The notes under the pieces were generated by a model. That model saw only the letters and a program-made list of their open reading frames with translations, had not been told where the DNA came from and did not search any database. The position numbers and the translations under genes were made by a program. From Pseudomonadota bacterium (GTDB taxonomy: Bacteria > Myxococcota_A > UBA796 > GCA-2862545): a stretch of DNA of 50,769 bases. Below are positions 17,552-26,021 of this stretch, one piece after another; positions within the stretch are counted from its first letter, which is position 1, and every line of letters starts with the position of its first letter. The DNA lies in the NCBI GenBank assembly GCA_005776945.1, contig SXOB01000021.1, positions 1-50,769 on the forward strand, read 5' to 3'.

Positions 17552-17889
17552 AGGCGGCGAAGGGTGAGGAGGGCCGACGCGATGGCCCGCCGCCCGCCGT
17601 CTTCAGCTTCCTGTTCCACGGTGACGGTGACGGTTGCGAAGCGGCGCCCCGAGTGGACGAGATGCGCCTGTGCAAACGTCGGCCAATCGGCGCGGCCGGG
17701 TCGCAAGTAGCTGACGGTCGCGGAGACGACGCGTGCGTCGCCCGCCAAGGCGCGGCGACCTGCCGCTACGGCCAGCGCGCCGACCGCGCCGCCGTGGAGC
17801 GACGGCAGCAGGGGGTTTCCAATGTGGGCCGGGCGAGGCTTGCTGCCGTCGCCGGCCATGGCGAACCACGCGTCAAAGGGGGTGCTCAT
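17548..17889 (-). CDS. hotdog-fold thioesterase-like protein (second of a pair)
   Basis: A 113-residue protein with the hotdog pattern: a helix around LPSLHGGAVGALAVAAGRRAL, then SATVSYLRPGRADWP and RRFATVTVTVEQE strands. The HGGAVGAL segment corresponds to the catalytic loop and helix of PaaI-type acyl-CoA thioesterases. It overlaps its neighbour by ATGA, and the two adjacent hotdog proteins may form a heteromer, a known arrangement for divergent PaaI pairs. The substrate is not predictable. Confidence 0.75.
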   Translation of the reverse strand: MSTPFDAWFAMAGDGSKPRPAHIGNPLLPSLHGGAVGALAVAAGRRALAGDARVVSATVSYLRPGRADWPTFAQAHLVHSGRRFATVTVTVEQEAEDGGRRAIASALLTLRRL

Positions 17890-18278
17890 GTGAGCCGACC
17901 CGGGGCGTCACGGACGAACGTGGCGATGGCGCGACCGAGCGCTTCCCCAGACGGGGCAGTGACGTCACAAAGGACGCGGACGACTCCGTCGCTTGGCGCC
18001 TCGCAATGTGCCGTGGCGCAGACATCGTCACCGACGGGGGGGCTCGCGAGGGCATCGTAGCGAAGATCGACGGTGGCGACCGCGCCCCGCTCCTCCAAGG
18101 TCGAAAACACGGCGGCGCCACAGGTGGCATCGGCGAGCGCAATGAGGGCTTCGACGGCCAAGGCGCCGCCCCCTTCGGACAGATCGTCTCGATAGGGCAG
18201 GCGCATGACGGCCGTCCCCCCTTCGAAACGCTCGACCTTCAGCCCGAGGGCGTCGTTGAATGGAATGACGATGGTCAT
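17886..18278 (-). CDS. hotdog-fold thioesterase-like protein (first of a pair)
   Basis: A 130-residue protein with FNDALGLKVERFEGGTAVMR, the EGGGALAVEALIALADAT catalytic-helix region, and VATVDLRYDALASPP, a PaaI/YbdB-like hotdog. Instead of HGG, the loop reads SEGGG with a glutamate position retained, so catalysis is plausible but not certain. Overlaps the kinase stop upstream by four bases and the second hotdog downstream by four bases. Confidence 0.78.
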   Translation of the reverse strand: MTIVIPFNDALGLKVERFEGGTAVMRLPYRDDLSEGGGALAVEALIALADATCGAAVFSTLEERGAVATVDLRYDALASPPVGDDVCATAHCEAPSDGVVRVLCDVTAPSGEALGRAIATFVRDAPGRLT

Positions 18279-19642
18279 GAACGGGCCATTTCCTCGATCT
18301 GGCCGCTGAGCGACCGCGATTCTGCTTCGGTGATGCGGCCGTCGCGGAGGGCGGCGTCAAACCTGGTCTCGAAGCTCGAGAATTCCCACAAACCTACTTT
18401 GCCCGCACGTGCGGCGAGACCGCCCCGTTTGAGGGCTCCGCGGAGGCGGTCTCGAGGTGCCGACGGGGCGGCGAGATCGAGGCGGTCGGCCATCTCGACG
18501 AAACCGTCCTCAAGCGTAGAGGCCATCACCGAGTTCCAGCCCACGAACAGGGCGCCAAGCGATGCGGCCCCGACCAGCCCACCGAAGCCGAGGACAACAC
18601 AACCGACGAGGGCGACGGGGCCCAAGCAGCCGCGCCGGGGTGGGGTGCGGCGGACCGCAGGGTCGTCCTCGGCGACGAAGGTCGCGCCAACGTCCAGCGC
18701 GGATTCTTCCTCGAGCAGGGTACCGGTCAGCCCGTCCGGCTCCGGGTCGCGCTGCGCCATGGCCTCGGGGACGGCCGCCACGGCCCAGGCGCGAAGGGTG
18801 GGTTCTCCTATCGATGCTCGAAACGTTCGCGCAGACGCCGCGACCTTGGCGGCCGACGGGCGCGATTCCGGGTCCCACGCCAAACACGAGGCCACCCAGG
18901 CGACGACTTCGTCGTCCATGGCCCTTTCCGCGAACGGCTGCATCAGGCTCTCGACGCGGCGCGCGTGCACCGTGGCGTCGCCGCGTGCGGGGACGTCCAC
19001 AGGCCCACAGACGAGCTCGACGAGCGTGACGGCGAGCGCGAACACGTCGCCTTCGTGGCGCTCGACGAGGTGGAACCGCTCCGGCGCCATGTAGGCCGGC
19101 GTCCCCACAAGGACGGCGCGGCTCTGAACCTCGCGAGCCGCAAAGTCGGCGCGGGCCACGCCGAAATCGAGCAGCGTGACGGTGCCGTCCGAGGAGACGT
19201 GGATGTTGGACGGTTTGACGTCGCGGTGCAAGAGCCGGAGCGGCTTGCCGTCGCGAACCGGGCGGTCGTAGGCGACATCCAGCGCCTCGGCGACCTCGGC
19301 GACGATTTCGAGCGCGGCGCTCAGTGGCATCGGGCGCTTGAGCACGTCGAGGCTGACGCCCTCGTGGTACTCCATGACGACGGCCCATCGGCCGCCCACG
19401 CGGACGAGGTCGTCGACCTGGACGATGGCCCGGTGGCGTAAGAGGCCCAACATCCGGGCTTCGTCGCGCAGGCGGGCGAGGAACTCGCGATTTTCTGTCG
19501 CGAGCATCTTGAGGGCCACGGATTTGACGAAGCCGCCGGCGCCGCGCATCTCCGCCCGGTAGACGGTCCCGAAGCCCCCGCGGCCGATCACCTCGGCGAG
19601 GTGGTATGACCGGGTGGTCGGGACGAGGGAATCGTCGCTCAC
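18275..19642 (-). CDS. membrane-anchored serine/threonine protein kinase
   Basis: Start chosen at GTG 19642, which overlaps the rlmI stop as GTGA, giving 455 residues. All catalytic motifs are intact: glycine loop GRGGFGTVY (20-28), Lys45, HRDVKPSNI with Asp141, DFG at 159-161, and GTPAYMAPERF. After the kinase domain comes an Ala-rich linker, a TM helix at about 357-385 and an extracytoplasmic tail with a short AsnGlu/Arg helix. This is a PknB/Hanks-type kinase like those abundant in myxobacteria. Its tail lacks PASTA repeats, so the ligand is unknown. It is embedded in a housekeeping operon, which is unusual. Confidence 0.93.
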   Translation of the reverse strand: MSDDSLVPTTRSYHLAEVIGRGGFGTVYRAEMRGAGGFVKSVALKMLATENREFLARLRDEARMLGLLRHRAIVQVDDLVRVGGRWAVVMEYHEGVSLDVLKRPMPLSAALEIVAEVAEALDVAYDRPVRDGKPLRLLHRDVKPSNIHVSSDGTVTLLDFGVARADFAAREVQSRAVLVGTPAYMAPERFHLVERHEGDVFALAVTLVELVCGPVDVPARGDATVHARRVESLMQPFAERAMDDEVVAWVASCLAWDPESRPSAAKVAASARTFRASIGEPTLRAWAVAAVPEAMAQRDPEPDGLTGTLLEEESALDVGATFVAEDDPAVRRTPPRRGCLGPVALVGCVVLGFGGLVGAASLGALFVGWNSVMASTLEDGFVEMADRLDLAAPSAPRDRLRGALKRGGLAARAGKVGLWEFSSFETRFDAALRDGRITEAESRSLSGQIEEMARS

Positions 19643-20829
19643 GCGCGATGCCGAACGTCGAGCGCGAGGTGCTTGAGGTACCGGGTTTCGGGGACGGCGG
19701 GACGCACGGGGTGGTCGGGGGCCTGCTCTCCTCGACGGATCACCCGAAGCGTCGCACCCCGGGCGTGCGCCGCGGCGGCCACGACCTCGACGAAGCGGTC
19801 CTCCTCGATGTGCCACGAGCACGAACTCGTGAAAAGGAGGCCGGCAGGGCGAAGCAAGGCCATGCCGAGCGCGTTGATTTCGCCGTAGGCGCGGAGCGCG
19901 TTGCCGGCGACCTTGCGGGACTTCGCGAACGCCGGCGGGTCGAGGCAGACGACATCGAAGCGGCGCCCTTCGGCCGCGAGCGCCCTCAGGGCGTCCCGCC
20001 CATCGGCCACTCGGACCTCGTGGCGTTCGGAGGCGCCGAGGAGCCCGGCGTTGACGGCGGCCGCGTTCAGAGCCTCGGCGCTTCGGTCGATGCTGAGCAC
20101 GTGGCGAGCGCCATGGGCCAACGCGTGTTGCCCGAAGCCGCCGGTGTGGCTGTAGACGTCGAGCACGTCCGCGCCGTCGCAACGACGGCCCGCAAAGTCC
20201 CGGTTCAGGGCTTGGTCGAAGAAGTGACCGGTCTTGGCCCCTTTGCCGAGCGTCACGCGAAACGGGACGCCGCCTTCGTCGATGTCCACGGTCTCAGGCA
20301 CGGTGCCGGCGATCGGGCCACGGACGTCGGGCAGCCCCTCCAGTTCGCGTGCGCGGCCCTCCGAGCGCTCGGTGATGCCCGTCGGATTCCACACGCGTTG
20401 CAAGGCGGCCACAATCACGTCGCGGCGACGGTCCGTCCCCTGGGTCGTGAGCTGCACGACCAGTTGGTCCCCGTACCGATCCACGACGAGCCCCGGCAGG
20501 CCGTCCCCCTCGGCGTGGACGAGCCGAAGGGCGTTTTGGCCGGGACATGCGAGGCGGCGAACGTCCTTGGCTTCGGCAAGGCGCTCGACCCAGAAATCCT
20601 CGCTGTCGATGTCGTCTTGGCCCGTCGTGAGCAGGCGGACGGAGATGAGACTCGACGGATTCGCGGTCCCCCGTCCAAGGAAGGCGCCGCGTGCGTCCAC
20701 GACGTCCACGGTGCCTCCCGCGGGCAGGTTCGCGACGTCGCCGTCGATCTCGTTGGAGAAGATCCACGGGTGGCCCGCGCGGACGCGCCGGTCGGACCGA
20801 GGCCGGAGGCGGACGATGAGGCGGCTCAT
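19639..20829 (-). CDS. rlmI: RlmI-type 23S rRNA (cytosine-C5) methyltransferase
   Basis: A 396-residue protein of the RlmI/COG1092 family. An N-terminal PUA domain (RVRAGHPWIFSNEI) precedes an EEHI-like middle and a SAM-binding Rossmann domain with VLDVYSHTGGFGQHALA, DLPP-type motif LDPPAFAKSRK, and the catalytic-Cys stretch TSSCSWHI. RlmI methylates C1962 of 23S rRNA. Start ATG overlaps the ATP-grasp stop; its stop overlaps the kinase start. Confidence 0.9.
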   Translation of the reverse strand: MSRLIVRLRPRSDRRVRAGHPWIFSNEIDGDVANLPAGGTVDVVDARGAFLGRGTANPSSLISVRLLTTGQDDIDSEDFWVERLAEAKDVRRLACPGQNALRLVHAEGDGLPGLVVDRYGDQLVVQLTTQGTDRRRDVIVAALQRVWNPTGITERSEGRARELEGLPDVRGPIAGTVPETVDIDEGGVPFRVTLGKGAKTGHFFDQALNRDFAGRRCDGADVLDVYSHTGGFGQHALAHGARHVLSIDRSAEALNAAAVNAGLLGASERHEVRVADGRDALRALAAEGRRFDVVCLDPPAFAKSRKVAGNALRAYGEINALGMALLRPAGLLFTSSCSWHIEEDRFVEVVAAAAHARGATLRVIRRGEQAPDHPVRPAVPETRYLKHLALDVRHRA

Positions 20830-22037
20830 CGAGCGACGAGTTGGATGCGGCTGGCGGCCAGCTTGGCGATCCGGAGGGCTTCGGCGGGGTCGGGGTGGCG
20901 CAACAAGAGGTAGCCGTCTCCGACAAAGGTCTGGCGCCAGTCCCGTCGAGGGGCACCGACAGGGAGCAGCGCATTGTCGACGACGTGGTCGCCGAAGGCC
21001 TGGAGGAAGGCCTCGAGGCCGTGGTGCGCGACGATGTGGCCCTCGCCTTCGGCCCGCTTGAAGACGGCTGCGGCAGCAAAGGGGGGCGGACCGATCGATG
21101 AGACGGGGTGACCAAGCGCAACGCGGGCCCAGTCGACACAGAGGTCGCGGTCAAATGCGGCGCACATCAGCTCGATCATCGCGGCGCCGGGGGTGCGGGC
21201 ACCCGCCTCACCGAACGTGGCGGAACCGTCTTCGGCGCGGAACCACTCCAAGTGCGTCGCGCCGGACGCCAACCCGAGCGCACGGTTGACGGCGCGCCCA
21301 AGGTGGACGCCGGAGGCCGTGGCGGGCCCGTGTGGCTGGGCGTGCGTGAAAATGATGGGCGAGATCCATGCGTTTCGTCGCGCCGTCAGCGCGTTGGGAA
21401 AGTACTGGCTGACGCTCTCGAAGACGGGTTCGCCGTCGACGAGCATCGCCTCGTAGGTCAGCTCGTCGCCGGTGACGAAGGCCTCGACGAGGACTTCGGG
21501 CACATGGCGCATGGCGCGCAGGGCGCCGTGGAGATCGCCTGGCGAGTCGACAATGTGGGTATCGGCGCCACCCGCGCCGTCGACGGGTTTGACGACGAGG
21601 GGGAACCCGATGTGTTCGGCTGCGCGCCAGGCGTCGGCCAACGTGGTGACCCGGACGGCCGGGGCCGTGGGGAGGCCGGCTGCGCGTACCGCCGCCTTCA
21701 TCTTGTCCTTGTCCCGGTATCGGAGCGCGACATCGAGCGACGTGCCGGGAACGCCAAGGCGACCGCGCAGGCGCGCGGCGAGGAGGGTGACCGCCTCCCA
21801 GTTCGTTTCGATGCGGTCGGGGACGCGGCCTCCGAGCCAGTTCAGGACGCGCTCGATGACGTCGTCCTCGCGCATCATCGACGGGACGCGGAGGTACGAG
21901 CTCAGCGAACGCGCGAGGTCGGCGGGCAAGTCGCCGCTGTCCCCGACGCCGTGCACGCGGGCACCCTGGTGGGCGAGGGCTACGGCAAAGCGCGCCATCT
22001 CCGGCGGCCAGGCCGGGCTGAGGAAGACGACGTCCAC
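20826..22037 (-). CDS. ATP-grasp domain enzyme (carboxylate-amine ligase-like)
   Basis: GTG 22037 gives 403 residues starting DVVFLSPAWPPEM; a longer frame to 22100 would run into the divergent gene. ATP-grasp hallmarks are FPLVVKPVDGAGGADTH (nucleotide loop), LVEAFVTGDELTYE, and TFGEAGARTPGAAMIE, which corresponds to the Mg-binding E-x-x-R-x-G-G end. The DKDKMKAAVRAAGLPTAP stretch is the usual start of the ATP-grasp core. The family ligates an acid to an amine or bicarbonate. Substrate unknown; first gene of the six-gene operon. Confidence 0.85.
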   Translation of the reverse strand: MDVVFLSPAWPPEMARFAVALAHQGARVHGVGDSGDLPADLARSLSSYLRVPSMMREDDVIERVLNWLGGRVPDRIETNWEAVTLLAARLRGRLGVPGTSLDVALRYRDKDKMKAAVRAAGLPTAPAVRVTTLADAWRAAEHIGFPLVVKPVDGAGGADTHIVDSPGDLHGALRAMRHVPEVLVEAFVTGDELTYEAMLVDGEPVFESVSQYFPNALTARRNAWISPIIFTHAQPHGPATASGVHLGRAVNRALGLASGATHLEWFRAEDGSATFGEAGARTPGAAMIELMCAAFDRDLCVDWARVALGHPVSSIGPPPFAAAAVFKRAEGEGHIVAHHGLEAFLQAFGDHVVDNALLPVGAPRRDWRQTFVGDGYLLLRHPDPAEALRIAKLAASRIQLVAR

Positions 22038-22153
22038 GTGCGCGCCTATCTCGCGGGCGGACCGCGTCCGGTGGGGTAGTTCGGGCGACGGGGGCCCCAC
22101 TGGACGGCGATGGACGGCGCAGCCTGCTCGCGATCGTCGCTCTGTCGGCTGGC

Positions 22154-23920
22154 GTGGCCGTGCTCGAACTTGCGATGGCCCGCGTTCTGGCGCTGATGTT
22201 GTTCGCGGCCTTTGCCCAAGTCGTGTTGACGGTCGCGGTGATGGGCAGCGGTCTGGGAGCGCTCGTGGCGAGCCTCCGGCCGGCGCGCGGCGCGCGTGGC
22301 CGCGCCGCTGCAGCGGTGGCCTTTGGGGTGCTTGGCTGGGGGGCGGTCGCGCTGGTGGCGCGTGTCCCGTGGACCCGGCCAGGGGCCGTCGAGGACTACG
22401 CCCAGCGCACGATCGTCGCCTGGGATCTCGTGGACTTCGGGGTCATGGCCTGGGCGCTGCCGATGCTGGCCATCCCGTATGCCGTCGCCGGATGGGTCGT
22501 GTCGTCGGCGCTGATGGACGGGACCGCGACGGGTCCTCGGGTGGCCGCGGACCGCTTCGGATTCGGTCTGGCGGCGGCCTTTGCAGGCCTCTGGGTGGCG
22601 GTGATCCCGCCTCCCGACCAAGGCGCCTTGACCTGCGCATTGGCGGGTGTGGCGGCGGCGCTCTGGTCGAGGACGGCGCTGTCATGGGCGGCGCTCGGCG
22701 CGGGCGGGGTTGGCGTTTCGGCTGCGGCTGCAGGCGTAGGGCTCACCTTGTCGGGGCTCGCAGGCGTCCCCGATGAGCACGTGGTTTGGACGCGCTGGAC
22801 GCCGCTTGCCCGGCTCGCGCTGCATGAGGGTCCCGAGCGGACGATCGTGATGCTGGACAACACGTCGGCGAGCGAGGTCGTGCGGACGCAGGCGACGCTC
22901 GATCGGCTCGCGCGCGACGCGCCCGCGCGCAGCCTCGTCTACGAGTTGGGCCCACCCCCTGGACCCACCGCCATCCTGGCGGCGGGCGCCGGCCCGGAGG
23001 TTGCGGTTGCCCAGGTTTGGGGGGTCCGCGACATCGAAGCCATCGACCTCGCCGACGGCATCGGAGCGATGTTGGCCGAGCGCTACCCGCACGATGCCCT
23101 CAATCCATGGAGGGTCCCCGGGGTGCGCGCGGTCGTCGGCGACGGGCGACGCGCCGTGGCGGGCGGCCGCTACGGCGCGATCCAACTCGTCCACGCCAAT
23201 CTTCACTCGGCGTCGGGCCTGCTCGCTGCGGCGTGGTCCCCGGCGCTGCTGACGACGCGCGAGGGATTTGGCGAGCTGCTGGACGCGCTCGCCCCCGATG
23301 GCGTGCTTTCGGTGGCGTCTGGACCTCTGACCATGCGGCTCGGCCCGTCGCTGGCCGCGGCGTTGGCGGCGCGCGGCTGCGACCCCGTCGAAGCCTGTGT
23401 GGCGGGAATCGGCGGAACCCAACCCACCCTGCTTGCGCGTCCTAGGGCGTGGACGGAGGCCGAGGGGGTGGCGCTGCGGCGTGCCGTCGGCCGGCACCAC
23501 GGCCACAAGATCGAGTGGGGTGGTCCTGACCTGGTTGTCGGGACGCGTTGGCTTGGAGCGGCCGTCGCAACCGATGACCGGCCTTTTGTCGACCCGCCCG
23601 CCACGGTCATGGCGGCCGCCTTGGAGGGTCTGCGAGGCCTGGGTCCGGGGACGCCGTTGCCCGCGTATGCCTTGGGTTGGCGAGCCTGGTGGGTGGCCAC
23701 GGGGGCCGTCGGACTTGGCGCGCTTGTCGCCTTCGCGGTCGCCTCCAAGCGCGGGCCCAGGGACCGCCGCGGGGCCTGGGCGGCGTCCTCCATCGGCGCG
23801 GTGGCGGCAGGCCAGGCGGTCGTGTTTGGCGTTCGGTTCGTCGGGTACGGGGCGACACTCGGCCTCGTCGGCCTTGGGTTCTTTGGCGTGGCTTGGCTGT
23901 CGAGGCGGCCGCGAGTCTGA
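22154..23920 (+). CDS. spermidine-synthase-like membrane protein with degenerate active site
   Basis: 588 residues from GTG 22154. The N-terminus holds about six TM helices, then a methyltransferase-like region (VVGDGRRAVAGGRYGAI) and a C-terminal TM pair. It resembles the MFS/spermidine-synthase family found in this window at 29129-31606, but the E/D-x-P-x-P-W active-site loop is replaced by VHANLHSASG, so aminopropyl transfer is doubtful. In the family the first TM has about eleven more residues; the in-frame upstream codons (LLAIVALSAG) supply them, but only CTG 22100, preceded by GGGGG, could start there. The next gene follows after 47 bases. Confidence 0.7.
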   Translation: MAVLELAMARVLALMLFAAFAQVVLTVAVMGSGLGALVASLRPARGARGRAAAAVAFGVLGWGAVALVARVPWTRPGAVEDYAQRTIVAWDLVDFGVMAWALPMLAIPYAVAGWVVSSALMDGTATGPRVAADRFGFGLAAAFAGLWVAVIPPPDQGALTCALAGVAAALWSRTALSWAALGAGGVGVSAAAAGVGLTLSGLAGVPDEHVVWTRWTPLARLALHEGPERTIVMLDNTSASEVVRTQATLDRLARDAPARSLVYELGPPPGPTAILAAGAGPEVAVAQVWGVRDIEAIDLADGIGAMLAERYPHDALNPWRVPGVRAVVGDGRRAVAGGRYGAIQLVHANLHSASGLLAAAWSPALLTTREGFGELLDALAPDGVLSVASGPLTMRLGPSLAAALAARGCDPVEACVAGIGGTQPTLLARPRAWTEAEGVALRRAVGRHHGHKIEWGGPDLVVGTRWLGAAVATDDRPFVDPPATVMAAALEGLRGLGPGTPLPAYALGWRAWWVATGAVGLGALVAFAVASKRGPRDRRGAWAASSIGAVAAGQAVVFGVRFVGYGATLGLVGLGFFGVAWLSRRPRV

Positions 23921-23967
23921 CGGGATTGCGGCCTGGGGGCCGGCGCCTTGCTAGGAAGCCAGGACGG

Positions 23968-25575
23968 GTGGGGCGCTTGGTCGAGTTTCACTATGTTCGA
24001 CACGCGGGGCGAGAGGGCGGCGTCGCGCGCGGCCGTGGACCCGCCGCAGGCGTCGAGCTGGAAACGATCCTCGCCGACGGTGTGCCCCCGTGGCGGTCCG
24101 CGCTGGACCTTCTCGCGGCTGTTTTGGAGATCCTCGCCGTCGCGGAAAAGGACGGGGCGGCCCACGGCGCGTTGGCGGTCGACCGAGTGGTCGTCGAAGA
24201 GGGCGGCGCCGTGGCCGTCGATGGATTTCTGGGGCCGGCCGACGGGGTGCGCACGGCGTCCGTCGACGCCTACGGCGTTGGGTTGCTCGCCTTCCGGGTG
24301 TTGGCGGGACGCGACCTCCCGGAGACGGGAGACGATCACGACGACGACATCGCCAGACTCGTTCAACGCATCGACGCGGCGGGCCTTCCGGGTCCGTCTG
24401 CGCCGATCTTGGCGGGCTTGCTCGCATCGCTTTTGGCGGGGGATCCCGCACATCGGCCGGCGCTGGCGGAGGCGTGGCGTGAGGCGGTTGGGCTCGCCGA
24501 GGCGGCCGGAGGGGACCGACTCGAGCGCTGGTTGGCTGCGGCGTTGGAGGGCGGTGGCGCACGCCGCGCAGCCGGCCTGAGGCCCGACGACTCGGAGGTC
24601 CTGTCGGACGCGTCAGGACGCGCGGGACCCCTGCCGCCCGGCGCGACGCTTGGCGGCGCTTCGGGCGCGTCCACGAGTTTCTGGAATCGCCCGGACGCCG
24701 CGCGGCACGCGCAAAAGCCACGCCGGCACGGCGCCGCCCTCGCGCGCGAACCCCTCGGCACCGCCGACGCGATCGCGTTGCCGGAAGAGTTGTCGTCGCC
24801 GCCGGTTGCACGTCGGCCGACCCCGATTCCGCCCCCTGTCCGCCCTGAAGGCGGCGGCATGGACGCGAAGATCGAATACCGAACCGCCCGCCCGGTGCGA
24901 ACGGCGACCCCCACGGCGCGGCAGTCCGTCGGCGAATCCCGCAGGACGGCGTCGCCCGGCCGCTTCGCGATTCCGATCGTCCTCGCGTTGGGCCTCGGAA
25001 TGGCGGTCTGTGCGGGCGTGGTGGTCGTCGCTGGCGTCGTTGCGGCCACGATCGGCGACGCGCCGGACCTCGACGCGGCGGCCGACGCCCTGCCGGTCGC
25101 AGCACCGAGCCCCGCGCCACCCTCACCGCCTCCGGTTTCGGCCGTCGAGGTCCCAGAGCCGCCGCCCGAACCCGAACCCGAACCCGAGGTCGCGTCCGCT
25201 CCCGCGCCCGCCGCAATGCCGAGCGCGCCGCCTCCGCCTCCGCCGAGCGCTCAGCCCGCGGCGCGCCCCCCCCAGGCGCCTGTGACGCGGCCCCGACCCG
25301 CGGCGGCCCCGCCCCCGCCTCCGCCTCCGGCGCCGAGCGAAGGCCCGGCGAAGGTCACCTTCCGGTCCAACCACCGCGGTCAGATTCGCTGTGTGGGCGT
25401 GACCACGGCCTTCGACGGCGCCGCGACGCTGCAGGTGGAGTCCTACCAACTGCCGGCAACCTGTCTCGTGGAGATGGACCGCAAGCGTGGCGTTTTCCAG
25501 ATCCTCGGCTCGGGCGCGATCGGCTGTGACCTGACGAACGGCGCTGTCGTGTGCGACCGCGCGACGGTGCCCTGA
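23968..25575 (+). CDS. transmembrane pseudokinase with proline-rich and C-terminal domain
   Basis: GTG 23968 gives 535 residues (TTG 23977 is an alternative). Residues about 30-180 match the C-lobe of Hanks-type kinases: ALDLLAAVLEILAVAEKDG, then HGALAVDRVVV where active kinases have HRDLKPxNVLV, then AVDGFLG in place of xxDFGxA, then VDAYGVGLLAFRVLAGRDL and DPAHRPALAEAW. No glycine loop, Lys or APE is present, so ATP transfer is not expected. A TM helix at about 333-358 leads to a long Pro/Glu-rich linker (including a PEPEPE repeat) and a Cys-containing C-terminal domain of about 75 residues. A scaffold or receptor role is inferred. Confidence 0.7.
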   Translation: MGRLVEFHYVRHAGREGGVARGRGPAAGVELETILADGVPPWRSALDLLAAVLEILAVAEKDGAAHGALAVDRVVVEEGGAVAVDGFLGPADGVRTASVDAYGVGLLAFRVLAGRDLPETGDDHDDDIARLVQRIDAAGLPGPSAPILAGLLASLLAGDPAHRPALAEAWREAVGLAEAAGGDRLERWLAAALEGGGARRAAGLRPDDSEVLSDASGRAGPLPPGATLGGASGASTSFWNRPDAARHAQKPRRHGAALAREPLGTADAIALPEELSSPPVARRPTPIPPPVRPEGGGMDAKIEYRTARPVRTATPTARQSVGESRRTASPGRFAIPIVLALGLGMAVCAGVVVVAGVVAATIGDAPDLDAAADALPVAAPSPAPPSPPPVSAVEVPEPPPEPEPEPEVASAPAPAAMPSAPPPPPPSAQPAARPPQAPVTRPRPAAAPPPPPPPAPSEGPAKVTFRSNHRGQIRCVGVTTAFDGAATLQVESYQLPATCLVEMDRKRGVFQILGSGAIGCDLTNGAVVCDRATVP

Positions 25576-25577
25576 CG

Positions 25578-26021
25578 GTGAAGGTCGTCGTCTCCCGCGT
25601 CTCCCGCGCCAGCGTGTCCGTTGACGGCGCCTGCGTCGGCGCGATCGGCCCCGGCCTCCTGCTCCTCGTGGCGGCCGCTGCCGGCGATCGTGACGAGACG
25701 GCCGCGTGGATGGCCGATCGCGTCGCCGGGATGCGCATCTTTCCCGACGACCGCGGCCGCATGGACCGCAGCCTCCTCGACGTCGGTGGCGAAGCGCTCG
25801 TGATCAGCCAGTTCACGTTGGTAGGCGATGTGTCCAAAGGCCGTCGACCATCCTTCATCGGGGCTGAGGCCCCGGCCCGTGCGAACCTGCTCGTCGACGC
25901 CGTCGCGGCCGGGTTGCGCCGACTCGGCGTGGCAAAGGTGGACCAAGGCCGGTTTGGCGCCGACATGAAGATCGACGCGCTGCACGACGGGCCCGTGACG
26001 ATCTTGCTGGACCGGGCATGA
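25578..26021 (+). CDS. dtd: D-aminoacyl-tRNA deacylase
   Basis: GTG start two bases after the previous stop, 147 residues. The two DTD signatures are present: SQFTLVGDVSKGRRPSF, the first part of the active-site pocket, and the C-terminal GPVTILLDRA with the Gly-x-Pro motif. The enzyme hydrolyses D-amino acids from tRNA and also clears glycyl-tRNA errors. Stop overlaps the next ATG (ATGA). Confidence 0.95.
   Translation: MKVVVSRVSRASVSVDGACVGAIGPGLLLLVAAAAGDRDETAAWMADRVAGMRIFPDDRGRMDRSLLDVGGEALVISQFTLVGDVSKGRRPSFIGAEAPARANLLVDAVAAGLRRLGVAKVDQGRFGADMKIDALHDGPVTILLDRA

Noticed and set aside
23677..23967. A longer pseudokinase beginning inside the spermidine-synthase-like gene
   Set aside because: The extra upstream residues are Arg-rich translation of the other gene's frame; GTG 23968 gives a sensible N-terminus.
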